Source: Nocardia pseudovaccinii NBRC 100343 (GTDB lineage Bacteria; Actinomycetota; Actinomycetes; Mycobacteriales; Mycobacteriaceae). From it: 64,000 nucleotides of DNA. Position numbers and translations under genes: made by a program. Positions 52,232-60,101 of this stretch are shown piece by piece. How positions within the stretch are numbered: position 1 is the stretch's first letter; each line of letters starts with the position of its first letter. The notes under the pieces are model-generated. The model searched no databases, was not told where the DNA came from, and saw nothing but the letters and a program-made list of their open reading frames with translations. Location: NCBI RefSeq assembly GCF_001613225.1, contig NZ_BDBY01000183.1, positions 1 to 64,000 on the forward strand, in the 5' to 3' direction.

Positions 52232-53788
52232 TCATGCGGGGCACGCCGTCCCATCAGCAGGCAGCTTGGCGTCTTTCAGGTAGTCGATGAGAGCCCGCTG
52301 CGCACAACCGGAATGGGCGAAAACCGGATGCCCCCAACCCTGCCAGGTGATCGCGGCCTTGCGCGCGCCGGCGGCGCCGAGCGCACCGGTCACCGAGGCT
52401 TGACCGCCGTCGCCGACCAACGGATCCGCGATCCCGCCGAGCACGAGAACCGGCAGGTCCAGCTTCTCCGGCAGCGGCGGTGCGGCACTGACCGGCCACG
52501 CGACGCATTCCATCATCCCGATCGCGGCCGACCTGCCGAAGACCGGATATTTGGTGCCCCAGGTGTCCGCGAGCTCCTTGGCCTTGGTGGGGCTCGGCGG
52601 CAGCTGGTTGTCGGTGCAGCGGTTGACGAACTGGCCGTCGGCCGCAGTGGCGGCGGTTTCGCGCTGGATCAGCGTCCCGAGCGGACCGCGATCGCCGCGC
52701 CCGGCGGCCGAGAGCGCGTCGGCGAGTTCGGCGACATGCGCGGCTTGGTCGCGTGGCGCGGCCAGGAAGCCCGACACCCCGGTCAGCAGCGCATTCGCGG
52801 AGATATCGCCGAGTCCGCCACTGCTCGCCTTGCGCACCAGATCGATGATCGCCGCGCGCGGGTCGGCACCGAGTGAGCAGCCGACGCCGGTACAACGCTG
52901 GGCGAATGCGGTTACCGCGGCCTCCGCGCCCTGGATACGCTGTTCGGTGCGAGTGACGGCATCGGCGCCGACGGCCTCCGGTGAGTCCAGCACCAAACGC
53001 GCCAGGTGGTCGCCGAATTTGCGCGCGTAGCTGAGCGCGACCTTCGCACCGTTGCCCGAACCGAGCAGGTCGATCCGGTCGACCTGCCATTGCCTGCGCA
53101 GTTGCTCGATGTCGTCGGCGGCGTGCGGTGCGTCGAAGGTGCCCTCGTAGGGCTGCAGGAAGTCGCGACAGGCGATGGTGGCGTCCTGGCTGAATCCGGT
53201 CACCGCTTCGACGGGATCGCTTGCACCCGGCCCGAATTGCCCGTTATCGGCCAGGCCGCGGCGGGACTCGGCGGTCATGCAGTCGATCGGTTGCGAGGTG
53301 CCGAGACCGCGCCGGTCCACGGCGACGATCGGGCGGCTGGCCAGCAGCCCGTTGCCCGCGCCGACGGCGAGCCCGGCCAGTGTCGCGGTGGAGGAGCGGT
53401 CCGCGCCGGAGGTGATGACCAGCGGCGCGACGTCGGTCGGGGTCTGCGGCAGCCGGGCCCGCATGGCGCCGGTGCGGAAGTTGCCGAGCACACCGCCGGT
53501 CGAATCGATCGGGGTGGTGTACTCGGCGCACTCCAGGACCAGGCCGGACGGCGCGGGGCCGAGGCCGAGTAGGTCGAGCGTGGGTGTGGTGCAATCGCGC
53601 CAGGTCAGATCGGTTTTGGGGACACCGGCATCGGGCGGCGGCGCGATGACCGTGGTCGGGTGCGGACCCGCCCCGCCCTGCGGCGCGCGCTCGACGGCGA
53701 CGCCGGGGCGATCGGAAGGTCCCGCACCGCATCCGGCGATCATGATCGAGAGTGTCGATGCCAGCACGACGGCCCGAGTCCAGCGCAT
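52232..53788 (-). CDS. Secreted lipoprotein, TAP-like alpha/beta hydrolase fold without catalytic Ser
   Basis: 518 residues with a lipoprotein signal: MRWTRAVVLASTLSIMIAGC, lipobox IAGC with Cys20. It has the fold of tripeptidyl aminopeptidase/proteinase precursors: VDRRGLGTSQPIDC (oxyanion region), a nucleophile elbow at 242-248, acid in GGIADPLV, and His in GWGHPVFAHSGCAQ. But the elbow reads LGSGNGAK (242-249) where family members have G-x-S-x-G; position 245 is Gly, so the nucleophile is missing. It is either inactive or uses a shifted Ser244. Rv2672 position. Exported, periplasmic or envelope-bound. Confidence 0.85.
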   Translation of the reverse strand: MRWTRAVVLASTLSIMIAGCGAGPSDRPGVAVERAPQGGAGPHPTTVIAPPPDAGVPKTDLTWRDCTTPTLDLLGLGPAPSGLVLECAEYTTPIDSTGGVLGNFRTGAMRARLPQTPTDVAPLVITSGADRSSTATLAGLAVGAGNGLLASRPIVAVDRRGLGTSQPIDCMTAESRRGLADNGQFGPGASDPVEAVTGFSQDATIACRDFLQPYEGTFDAPHAADDIEQLRRQWQVDRIDLLGSGNGAKVALSYARKFGDHLARLVLDSPEAVGADAVTRTEQRIQGAEAAVTAFAQRCTGVGCSLGADPRAAIIDLVRKASSGGLGDISANALLTGVSGFLAAPRDQAAHVAELADALSAAGRGDRGPLGTLIQRETAATAADGQFVNRCTDNQLPPSPTKAKELADTWGTKYPVFGRSAAIGMMECVAWPVSAAPPLPEKLDLPVLVLGGIADPLVGDGGQASVTGALGAAGARKAAITWQGWGHPVFAHSGCAQRALIDYLKDAKLPADGTACPA

Positions 53789-53820
53789 GCGCTACAGCCT
53801 GCCAGGTTCGTGCGGTTTGT

Positions 53821-54582
53821 TCATGAACGGGTCCAGCGGGTCAGCACGGTGCCGTCGTCGTCGAGCAGGACATGCCTGCGCACCATCGGTACCCGGAACT
53901 CGTGTGCCGACAGCGAGATTCGGCGCGCGGTACCGCCCACCAGGATCGGCGCGGTGGTGACGCACAGTTCGTCGACCGCATCCGCCTCCAGCAACTCACC
54001 GAACAGATGCGGACCGCCCTCGCACAGCACACGCCGCAGCCCGAGGTCGGTGAGTGTGTCGAGCAGGCCCTGCGGGGTGATCGCGACACCGCCCGCCTCG
54101 ATGACGTGCGCGCCCGCATCGGCCAGTTGCCGTTTGCGATCCTCCGGCGCGGTGCTGGTCGTAATGATCAGAGTCGGAACTTTGGTATCGGTGAACAGCC
54201 GCGCTCCCGCCTCCAGCGAAGCGCTCGCGGTGACCACGGCGATCGGTGGCGGTGCGCCGTCGCGATGTCCGCCGATGCCGCGGTCGTAAAGGGCGCGCCG
54301 GAAGACCGGGTCCGTCCCGGCGCCGCCGTAGTTCTCCGCCCGCGCGGTACCCGCGCCGACCACGATCACATCGGCCAATTGCCGCAACAGCATGAAGACG
54401 GTTTTGTCGGCGGGGGTGCCGAGGCCTTCGGAGACATTGCCGCTGGTGGCGGATCCGTCGATGCTGGAGACGAAATTGGCGCGGACCCAAGGTGCCTCGA
54501 GTTCGGTGGGGTAGGCGTACAGGTCGGCGAGCTCGTCCCGGCTCAGTCCTGTGAGCTGGATCGCATTGTGGATACGCTGCAT
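53821..54582 (-). CDS. ribD: RibD C-terminal-like reductase (pyrimidine reductase family, Rv2671-like)
   Basis: 253 residues of the RibD_C/dihydrofolate-reductase-like fold: RANFVSSIDGSATSGNVSEG (near 33-52), TPADKTVFMLLRQLADVIVVG, then GVAITPQGLLDTLTDLGLRR and VLCEGGPHLFGELLEADAVD. No deaminase domain is present, so it is not bifunctional RibD. Rv2671 has been reported to act as a dihydrofolate reductase analogue contributing to para-aminosalicylate resistance; the symbol is kept for its family name. Position next to the lipoprotein gene and the zapE-like gene is as in M. tuberculosis. Confidence 0.88.
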   Translation of the reverse strand: MQRIHNAIQLTGLSRDELADLYAYPTELEAPWVRANFVSSIDGSATSGNVSEGLGTPADKTVFMLLRQLADVIVVGAGTARAENYGGAGTDPVFRRALYDRGIGGHRDGAPPPIAVVTASASLEAGARLFTDTKVPTLIITTSTAPEDRKRQLADAGAHVIEAGGVAITPQGLLDTLTDLGLRRVLCEGGPHLFGELLEADAVDELCVTTAPILVGGTARRISLSAHEFRVPMVRRHVLLDDDGTVLTRWTRS

Positions 54583-54617
54583 GAAGAAAGATCACACCAC
54601 GTCATTAGGCTTCCAGC

Positions 54618-55634
54618 ATGCAAGAGCGCCTTGTCGATCGCCATCCGGAGGTTCCGGCGGACCAGTTGGTCGCCCAGATGGTGCCACCGCCCATGTTCGA
54701 CGAGGTCAGTTTCGCCTCCTACATTCCCGATCCCAAGGAGCCGACCCAGTCGGCCGCGGTCGGCAAGGCCGAGGATTTCGCCGGTCAGGTCGCCAAGATC
54801 CATCAGGCGGCGAACAAGAAGAGCCTCTTCGGGAAGAAGAAGCCGATCAGCGGCGCCGGGCTCTACCTCGACGGCGGCTTCGGCGTCGGCAAGACCCACC
54901 TGCTGGCCTCCATCTTCCACAGCGCGCCCGCGCCGAAATCCTTCGGCACCTTCGGCGAACTCACCAATCTCGTTGGCGCACTCGGCTTCAACAATGCCGT
55001 CGAGCGGCTCGCGGCGAACAGTGTGCTGTGCATCGACGAATTCGAACTCGACGATCCCGGCGACACTATGCTGGTCTCGCGGCTGCTGACCGAACTGTCG
55101 GCGCGCGGCGTCTCCATCGCCGCCACCTCCAACACCCTGCCCGGCCAGCTCGGGGAGGGCCGCTTCGCCGCCCAGGACTTCCTGCGCGAGATCAAGAAGC
55201 TCGGTTCGATCTTCGAACCCGTGCGCGTCGACGGTCCGGACTACCGGCACCGCGATCTGCCGCCCGCTCCCGAACCAACCTCGCCGGAGCTGCTCACCGA
55301 ACGCGCTTGTGCCACAACGGGTTCCACGCTCGACGAATTCGACGCGCTGCTGAAACATCTGAGTACGCTGCACCCGTCGAAGTATGGTGCGCTGATCTCC
55401 GGGGTGTCGTCGGTATTCATTGCGAATGTGCATCCGGTGACCGATCAGGCGGTCGCGCTGCGGATCGTCGTGCTGGCCGACCGGCTGTACGACACGAGCG
55501 TTCCGGTGACGGTTTCGGGTGCGAAGCTGGACGAGATCTTCTCCAAGGAGATGCTCGACGGTGGTTACCGCAAGAAGTACCTGCGTGCGATTTCGCGTCT
55601 GCTGGCGCTTTCGCGCTTCGAGGTTGCCGCGTGA
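54618..55634 (+). CDS. zapE: AFG1/ZapE-family AAA+ ATPase
   Basis: 338 residues. Walker A GGFGVGKTHLLAS (86-98), Walker B VLCIDEFELDD (near 135-145), and sensor region IAATSNTLPGQLGEGRFAAQ (arginine-containing). It matches the AFG1-like/ZapE family; E. coli ZapE binds FtsZ and aids division, and mitochondrial AFG1 acts in protein quality control. Cytosolic. Rv2670c counterpart. The stop (TGA) overlaps the GTG start of the following phosphatase gene by 4 bp (GTGA), so the two are coupled. Divergent from ribD with 35 bp between starts. Confidence 0.92.
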   Translation: MQERLVDRHPEVPADQLVAQMVPPPMFDEVSFASYIPDPKEPTQSAAVGKAEDFAGQVAKIHQAANKKSLFGKKKPISGAGLYLDGGFGVGKTHLLASIFHSAPAPKSFGTFGELTNLVGALGFNNAVERLAANSVLCIDEFELDDPGDTMLVSRLLTELSARGVSIAATSNTLPGQLGEGRFAAQDFLREIKKLGSIFEPVRVDGPDYRHRDLPPAPEPTSPELLTERACATTGSTLDEFDALLKHLSTLHPSKYGALISGVSSVFIANVHPVTDQAVALRIVVLADRLYDTSVPVTVSGAKLDEIFSKEMLDGGYRKKYLRAISRLLALSRFEVAA

Positions 55635-56440
55635 CCGGAGCACCCGTGGTCCGTCGTTCCGTTCGAGTCCCGGTCGCACTGGCTGCCGGTTTGACCGTCG
55701 CCTTCGGTCCGGTGGCAGGCGTCGCATTGGCCGACCCGGTCAGCGTCGCCGATCCGGTCGCCTTCGACCGCGCACTGAATCTGCAGGGCGTGCAGAACGG
55801 CCGTGACGCGGGCGGCTATCGCACCACCGACGGACGCTGGGTGCGCACCGGGCTGGTCTACCGCACCGGCCAGCTCAATAATGCGACTCCGGCCGATCTG
55901 GCTGTGCTGACCGACCGTCAGGTGCGCGTGGTCGACGATCTGCGCACCGTTTACGAGCGGGCCGTCGCGCCCGACCGCCTGCCCGCCGCTGCGGTCGCGA
56001 ACTGGAACGACGTCATCGGTCAGGCCCCGCCGCAAACCCTGGTCACCACCCTCACCGGTGGCAATGACCTGTACCGCGCATTCATCACCGCGCCCGGCGC
56101 GAACGAGGCCTTCGCCTCGGTGCTGCGCGACATCACCGACACCGACGGCGCCGTACTCTTCCACTGCACCGCGGGCAAGGACCGCACCGGCTGGACCTCC
56201 GCGGTCCTGCTGACCATCCTCGGCGTGGACCGCGACACCGTCACGCAGGATTACCTGCTGTCCAACCAGTACCGCAATGCCAGCCCGAACGATCCGCTCA
56301 ACGGCGTCTCGGCCGCGTGGCTGGATGCCGCGTTCGACCAGGCGAACCAGAGTTACGGCAGTTTCGAAAACTATGTCCGTGCGGGATTGAAGCTGTCGGC
56401 CACCGATGTGGCGGCACTGAAGGCGAAGCTGCTGGCCTGA
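55631..56440 (+). CDS. Secreted tyrosine/lipid phosphatase (PtpB-like DSP fold)
   Basis: 269 residues: an export signal (basic VVRRSVRVPVALAAGLTVAF then GVALADPVS, cleavage probably after ALA near 34). The domain starts LQGVQNGRDAGGYRTTDGRW, VRTGLVYRTGQL and has the P-loop HCTAGKDRTG with Cys179 and Arg185, and a C-terminal NYVRAGLKLS. This is the tyrosine-phosphatase group with HCxAGKDRT (PF13350-like), as in M. tuberculosis PtpB, which also removes phosphate from phosphoinositides. Translationally coupled to zapE. Target outside the cytosol. Confidence 0.9.
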   Translation: MTGAPVVRRSVRVPVALAAGLTVAFGPVAGVALADPVSVADPVAFDRALNLQGVQNGRDAGGYRTTDGRWVRTGLVYRTGQLNNATPADLAVLTDRQVRVVDDLRTVYERAVAPDRLPAAAVANWNDVIGQAPPQTLVTTLTGGNDLYRAFITAPGANEAFASVLRDITDTDGAVLFHCTAGKDRTGWTSAVLLTILGVDRDTVTQDYLLSNQYRNASPNDPLNGVSAAWLDAAFDQANQSYGSFENYVRAGLKLSATDVAALKAKLLA

Positions 56441-56441
56441 A

Positions 56442-56933
56442 TCAGGAGGGATGCTCGGCATACCACCGATCGATCAGCGCGGGCAGTTCCTTGCCCATCC
56501 ACACGAAGAACTCGTGCATATCTCGAACCCGTTCGGCGTCAGCACCATTCGGGTCGTCGAATAGTGCGAGCCCGCGCGCGGTCATATTGGTGAGGTCGGT
56601 GTACATGCCGCTCTGCTGACGGGTCAGCTCCGGCAGAATTCCGGGCCGGATCGAGTAGTAGTCCTTGCGATCGCCCGGCTTGGAGATCTTGTCCACCCAG
56701 CGCATGGTGACCAGCGTCTTCAATGCCGACGAGATGGAACCCTTGGACGCCTGCAGCGCATCGGCGATCTGGCCGAAGGTCTGCTCCGGCGGATCACTGA
56801 CAAGCAACCACCCCGCGGCCCGGCCCGTCATCCGGACCAGGCCCATCCGCTCCAGTACGAGCGCGAAATCCTCGACGAATGCCAACTTTTCCGGAGTCGG
56901 TCCGGCTGTCTGCTCGTTGTCGGTGGTGCCCAT
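56442..56933 (-). CDS. GbsR/MarR-family transcriptional regulator
   Basis: 163 residues with a winged helix-turn-helix (about 50-105; GRAAGWLLVSDPPEQTFGQI then LQASKGSISSALKTLVTMRW and RKDYYSIRPGILPELTRQ). This matches GbsR/MarR-like regulators of multidrug or osmolyte systems. It is the third gene of the ABC exporter unit on the minus strand (ATPase, permease, regulator) and lies 75 bp from the permease stop, with a hairpin in between. The palindrome at 58742-58763 over the exporter promoter is its likely operator. Confidence 0.88.
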   Translation of the reverse strand: MGTTDNEQTAGPTPEKLAFVEDFALVLERMGLVRMTGRAAGWLLVSDPPEQTFGQIADALQASKGSISSALKTLVTMRWVDKISKPGDRKDYYSIRPGILPELTRQQSGMYTDLTNMTARGLALFDDPNGADAERVRDMHEFFVWMGKELPALIDRWYAEHPS

Positions 56934-56970
56934 CGGAGAAGTATCCCTTCCAGAATGCGCAGAGCGGTAA

Positions 56971-56999
56971 ACGGGGCGGACCGTGTCGGCCCGCCCCGT
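56971..56999 (-). terminator. Hairpin between permease and regulator genes
   Basis: ACGGGGCGG (56971-56979) pairs with CCGCCCCGT (56991-56999), 9-bp stem and 11-nt loop, directly after the permease stop and before the regulator. It can act as a partial terminator lowering regulator expression. No U-tract. Confidence 0.55.
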
Positions 57000-57008
57000 A
57001 TCGGTCGA

Positions 57009-57773
57009 TCAGACCGCCAGATCACGGCGATCGAAGGCGGCCAGCGCCAGCACCAGGGCGACCGCGGCCACGACGACCAGCACCACTAGGTGGATACCGT
57101 TCCAGCCGTGTACCAGTGGAGCGCCCCCATTGGCCCAGTAGAAGGGCGACAGCTTGCGCACGAAATCACCGCCGAGGTTATTGGCCAGATAGCCCGCCAC
57201 CGCGATCAGCGACGCCGAACCCAGTGTCACCGAACGCTTTCCGGTGACCGCGCCGATCAGTAGCGTGATCGCACCGACGACCAGTGCCAGCAATCCGAGC
57301 CCCGCGCTCGCGGCCACGATATTGCCGGTGGATACCTCCAGCCGACCCTGCTCGGCCCCGGCGATAACGCTCAGGGTGAGCACGGTGGTGGCGATCGTGA
57401 TCTGCACGGCCAGTGCGGCGAATCGCTGCAGCAGCAGATTCATCCGGTTGATCGGTTGTGCGAGAAGCAGATCCAGTATCCCGTTCTCCTCCTGTGCCAC
57501 CGAACGGCTGGCGAAGGTGACCGCGAAGATCAGCATAAGTAGCAGACCCATCAGCGAAAACACCGTCGCGTTCAAATATCCACTGGCGCTGGCGAAGTCA
57601 CTGACGCCCATGGCCTCGTACATCGTGTTCTGCTTGATATCGAGCGAGCCCTGCTCCTTCAGCGACTGGTAGGACGGCAGATACATCATCGGGATGACGG
57701 CGAAGCCGATCGACCAGCCGATCAGGCCGCGCCGCTGTTCCGTCAAGGTCTGCGTGAAGACCGATCGAGTCAT
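57009..57773 (-). CDS. ABC-2-type exporter permease
   Basis: 254 residues from the ATG at 57773 (MTRSVFTQTLTEQRRGLIGW; AGGAGA upstream), with six predicted membrane helices (about 20-38, 70-95, 120-145, 152-172, 178-196, 225-245). The RSVAQEENGILDLLLAQPIN segment is the coupling region of ABC-2 permeases. It would export a drug or lipid with the ATPase encoded upstream; 41 bp separate them. Polytopic inner membrane. Confidence 0.9.
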   Translation of the reverse strand: MTRSVFTQTLTEQRRGLIGWSIGFAVIPMMYLPSYQSLKEQGSLDIKQNTMYEAMGVSDFASASGYLNATVFSLMGLLLMLIFAVTFASRSVAQEENGILDLLLAQPINRMNLLLQRFAALAVQITIATTVLTLSVIAGAEQGRLEVSTGNIVAASAGLGLLALVVGAITLLIGAVTGKRSVTLGSASLIAVAGYLANNLGGDFVRKLSPFYWANGGAPLVHGWNGIHLVVLVVVAAVALVLALAAFDRRDLAV

Positions 57774-57814
57774 GACGAATTCTCCTGTGCGATAAATGAT
57801 TCGGGGATGTTTGA

Positions 57815-58702
57815 TCAACGGCCGTAGAGGCTGAAGAAGATCTGTTCGAGATCTGGCTCGCTGGACAGCACGCTCACCAGTTGGTATTTCGCGGCCATCT
57901 TGAACAGCCCGTCGACCTCGCCTTCGGTAGTGCAGCGTAGAGTTTTTCCGTCGACGGTCAGATCGCGCACACCGGGCAGTCTGGCGAAGTCGTCGCCGAA
58001 AATGTCCTCGCCGAAGACCAATTCGACCGAGCGTGGTGAACGCCTGCGCAGATCCTCGACATTCTCGGTGCCGAGCAACTGGCCGGCGCGCATGATGACC
58101 GCCCGATCGGCGGTCCGCTGCACCTCGCTGAGAATGTGCGAGGACATGAACACCGTCTGTCCGTTGCGTTTGGCCGCGCCGATGAGATCCAGAAAGCGTT
58201 GCTGCAGTAGCGGATCCAGTCCGGAGGTGGGTTCGTCGAGAATCAGCAGATCCGGATTGTGCATGAAGGCGGCGATGATGCCGACCTTCTGTTTATTGCC
58301 CTTGGACATCGCGCCGACCTTCTTCGACAGGTCCAGATCGAGCAGATCGGCCAGATCGGTGATCCGATCCGGTGCGACATCGCCGTGTAGATCGGCGAGG
58401 AAGGCGAGCAGGTCACGAGCGGTATTGCGACCCTCGATCTCGAGTTCGCCCGGCAGGTAACCGATGCGCCTGCGCAATTGCGCACCACCGGCGCGTGGCT
58501 CGATGCCGAACACCTCGACACGGCCCGAAGTCGGTCGGATCAGATCCAGCAGGATGCGGATGGTGGTGGACTTTCCCGCACCGTTGGGCCCGAGAAACCC
58601 GAACACCTCGCCCTGGCCGACCTCGAGGTTCAGATCCGTGAGTGCGACATGCTTGCCGTAGTGCTTGGTCAGGCCCTCGGTGCGGATCGCGGCGGTGGTC
58701 AT
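57815..58702 (-). CDS. ABC exporter ATP-binding protein
   Basis: 295 residues from the ATG at 58702 (AAGGAGA 4 bp upstream). ATPase motifs: Walker A GPNGAGKSTTIRILL, Q-loop, signature AMSKGNKQKVGIIAA (degenerate LSGGQ, as in many exporters of this class), Walker B LLILDEPTSGLDPLLQ and His switch SSHILSE. The C-terminal 70 residues are the DrrA-like regulatory tail. It powers the ABC-2 permease downstream. Promoter: TTGACA (58777-58772, minus) with TATCTA 16 bp later, overlapped by a 22-bp palindrome. Confidence 0.93.
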   Translation of the reverse strand: MTTAAIRTEGLTKHYGKHVALTDLNLEVGQGEVFGFLGPNGAGKSTTIRILLDLIRPTSGRVEVFGIEPRAGGAQLRRRIGYLPGELEIEGRNTARDLLAFLADLHGDVAPDRITDLADLLDLDLSKKVGAMSKGNKQKVGIIAAFMHNPDLLILDEPTSGLDPLLQQRFLDLIGAAKRNGQTVFMSSHILSEVQRTADRAVIMRAGQLLGTENVEDLRRRSPRSVELVFGEDIFGDDFARLPGVRDLTVDGKTLRCTTEGEVDGLFKMAAKYQLVSVLSSEPDLEQIFFSLYGR

Positions 58703-58741
58703 GATTCTCCTTAAGTTCCTGCATCTTCCGCAAAGACTAAT

Positions 58742-58763
58742 ATGTTCAGTAGATACTGAACAT
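58742..58763. promoter_or_regulatory. Perfect 22-bp palindromic operator over ABC-exporter promoter
   Basis: ATGTTCAGT (58742-58750), AGAT, ACTGAACAT (58755-58763) is a perfect inverted repeat. It covers the TATCTA -10-like element (58755-58750, minus) that follows TTGACA by 16 bp for the ABC operon. It lies between the divergent ABC operon and the hydrolase gene. The expected binder is the GbsR/MarR protein encoded in the same operon, giving self-repression. The palindrome is seen; the binder is inferred. Confidence 0.75.
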
Positions 58764-58803
58764 GAAGAACTTGTCAACCTATCGGTCGGGCTACGATCCG
58801 GTC

Positions 58804-59556
58804 ATGACGACGTTCAAGACCTGGGACGGACTGGAGCTCAACTACCGCGTGTGGGAGGGCGAAGGCAGCCCGGTCGTACTGCAGCACGGGGTAGTGGCCG
58901 ATACGAATGCCAACTGGATGGCAACCGGGGTGGTCGGCGCCCTGCGGGCGGCCGGGCACACCGTGGTGTCACTGGATGCGCGCGGACACGGTCGTTCCGA
59001 GAAACCCCATGATCCGGCGCGGTATTCATGGGCGGGGATGGCGCGCGACGTCACCGCGCTCTACGACGAGCTGGGCTTCGATAACGTTGTGCAGGTGGGC
59101 TATTCGATGGGCGCGATCATTTCGCTGCTGGTGGCGGGGGCGGATGAGCGGGTGCGCAAGCTGGCAGTGGGCGGCATCGGCTCCGGTGTGCTCGATTGCG
59201 GCGGCGTCGACCGGCGCGTCATCGATATCGACGATCTGCGCGCCGCCATGCGCGGTGACGGCGCGGGCACACCACCGATCGCGATGATGTTTCGCATCCT
59301 CGCCGACGCGGTGCGCGCCGACCGCGATGCCATCGAGGCGGTCGCGACCGGCCTGGACGACGAGCCGATAAAGACCCTGGCCGAGATCACCATGCCGAGC
59401 CTGGTACTGGCGGGCGATAAGGATCCGTTCGCCGCCGAGCCCGATCGGCTCGCGGCCGCACTGCCAGATGCGACATTGCGGATCGTGTCCGGCGATCACC
59501 TGATGGCCGTCGTGGATCCGAGCTTCCATGCGGCATTGGTCGAGTTCGTGGCCTGA
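58804..59556 (+). CDS. Alpha/beta hydrolase, divergent from ABC exporter
   Basis: 250 residues from the ATG at 58804 (MTTFKTWDGLELNYRVWEG); an in-frame ATG at 58762 lies inside the operator and would add 14 residues. Alpha/beta hydrolase fold: LQHGVVADTNANWM (oxyanion hole), LDARGHGRSEKP, nucleophile GYSMGA (Ser near 97), acid in AGDKDPFA, and His in SGDHLM. A small esterase or detoxifying hydrolase is likely. It is 101 bp from the exporter start and shares its control region, so it may act on the same drug or signal. Confidence 0.88.
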   Translation: MTTFKTWDGLELNYRVWEGEGSPVVLQHGVVADTNANWMATGVVGALRAAGHTVVSLDARGHGRSEKPHDPARYSWAGMARDVTALYDELGFDNVVQVGYSMGAIISLLVAGADERVRKLAVGGIGSGVLDCGGVDRRVIDIDDLRAAMRGDGAGTPPIAMMFRILADAVRADRDAIEAVATGLDDEPIKTLAEITMPSLVLAGDKDPFAAEPDRLAAALPDATLRIVSGDHLMAVVDPSFHAALVEFVA

Positions 59557-59561
59557 GCCGG

Positions 59562-60101
59562 TCAGAAAACCCGGCGCATCACGAAATCGTGATGCAACTG
59601 GCTACCCACGGTGAAGGTCTTGGTGCCGACACGCTCGAACCCGTGCTTGAGGTAGAACCGCTGGGCGCGTTCATTCTCCTCGTTGACCCCGAGCCACACC
59701 CCGGCAACCGCCTCCTCGCGAGCCTGCTCCAGCGATGCTTTCATCAGCGCCTTCGATACACCGGCGCCATGGTGACCGGGCAGTACGTACATCTTGCTGA
59801 TCTCGACGGCGGGACGCAGGTCGACGGCCTTGGCGACATCGGGATCGGCCGGGTCGCCGTAGTGCAACATCGCGTAGCCGACGATATCGCCGCCCGCCAC
59901 CGCCTTGAGCACGATCCGAGCGGGGTCGGTCAGATATTCGCCGAAGCGTTCACCGGAGAGCACCTCCGCGATGAAGATCTCGATATCGTCCGCGGTGGCG
60001 TGCGGTGGACAAGCGAGCGGAAAGGTCGCGGCCGCAACGTCACTGAGGGCCTCGGCGTCCCATAATCCGGCCCGGTCGACGGTGACTGGGATGTTGCTCA
60101 T
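59562..60101 (-). CDS. GNAT-family N-acetyltransferase (Rv2669-like)
   Basis: 179 residues with the GNAT fold: PVTVDRAGLWDAEALSDVAA start, KMYVLPGHHGAGVSKALMKA (acetyl-CoA pyrophosphate loop, HHGAGVS), then WLGVNEENERAQRFYLKHGF (motif B). It would acetylate an amine (protein N-terminus, antibiotic or small molecule) with acetyl-CoA. It is overlapped by the MFS gene by 4 bp (ATGA), so cotranslated after it. Rv2669 position next to the AFG1/RibD block. Confidence 0.9.
   Translation of the reverse strand: MSNIPVTVDRAGLWDAEALSDVAAATFPLACPPHATADDIEIFIAEVLSGERFGEYLTDPARIVLKAVAGGDIVGYAMLHYGDPADPDVAKAVDLRPAVEISKMYVLPGHHGAGVSKALMKASLEQAREEAVAGVWLGVNEENERAQRFYLKHGFERVGTKTFTVGSQLHHDFVMRRVF

Noticed and set aside
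58762-58803. Earlier ATG start for the alpha/beta hydrolase at 58762
   Set aside because: It lies inside the palindromic operator and adds 14 residues not typical of the family; 58804 fits better.
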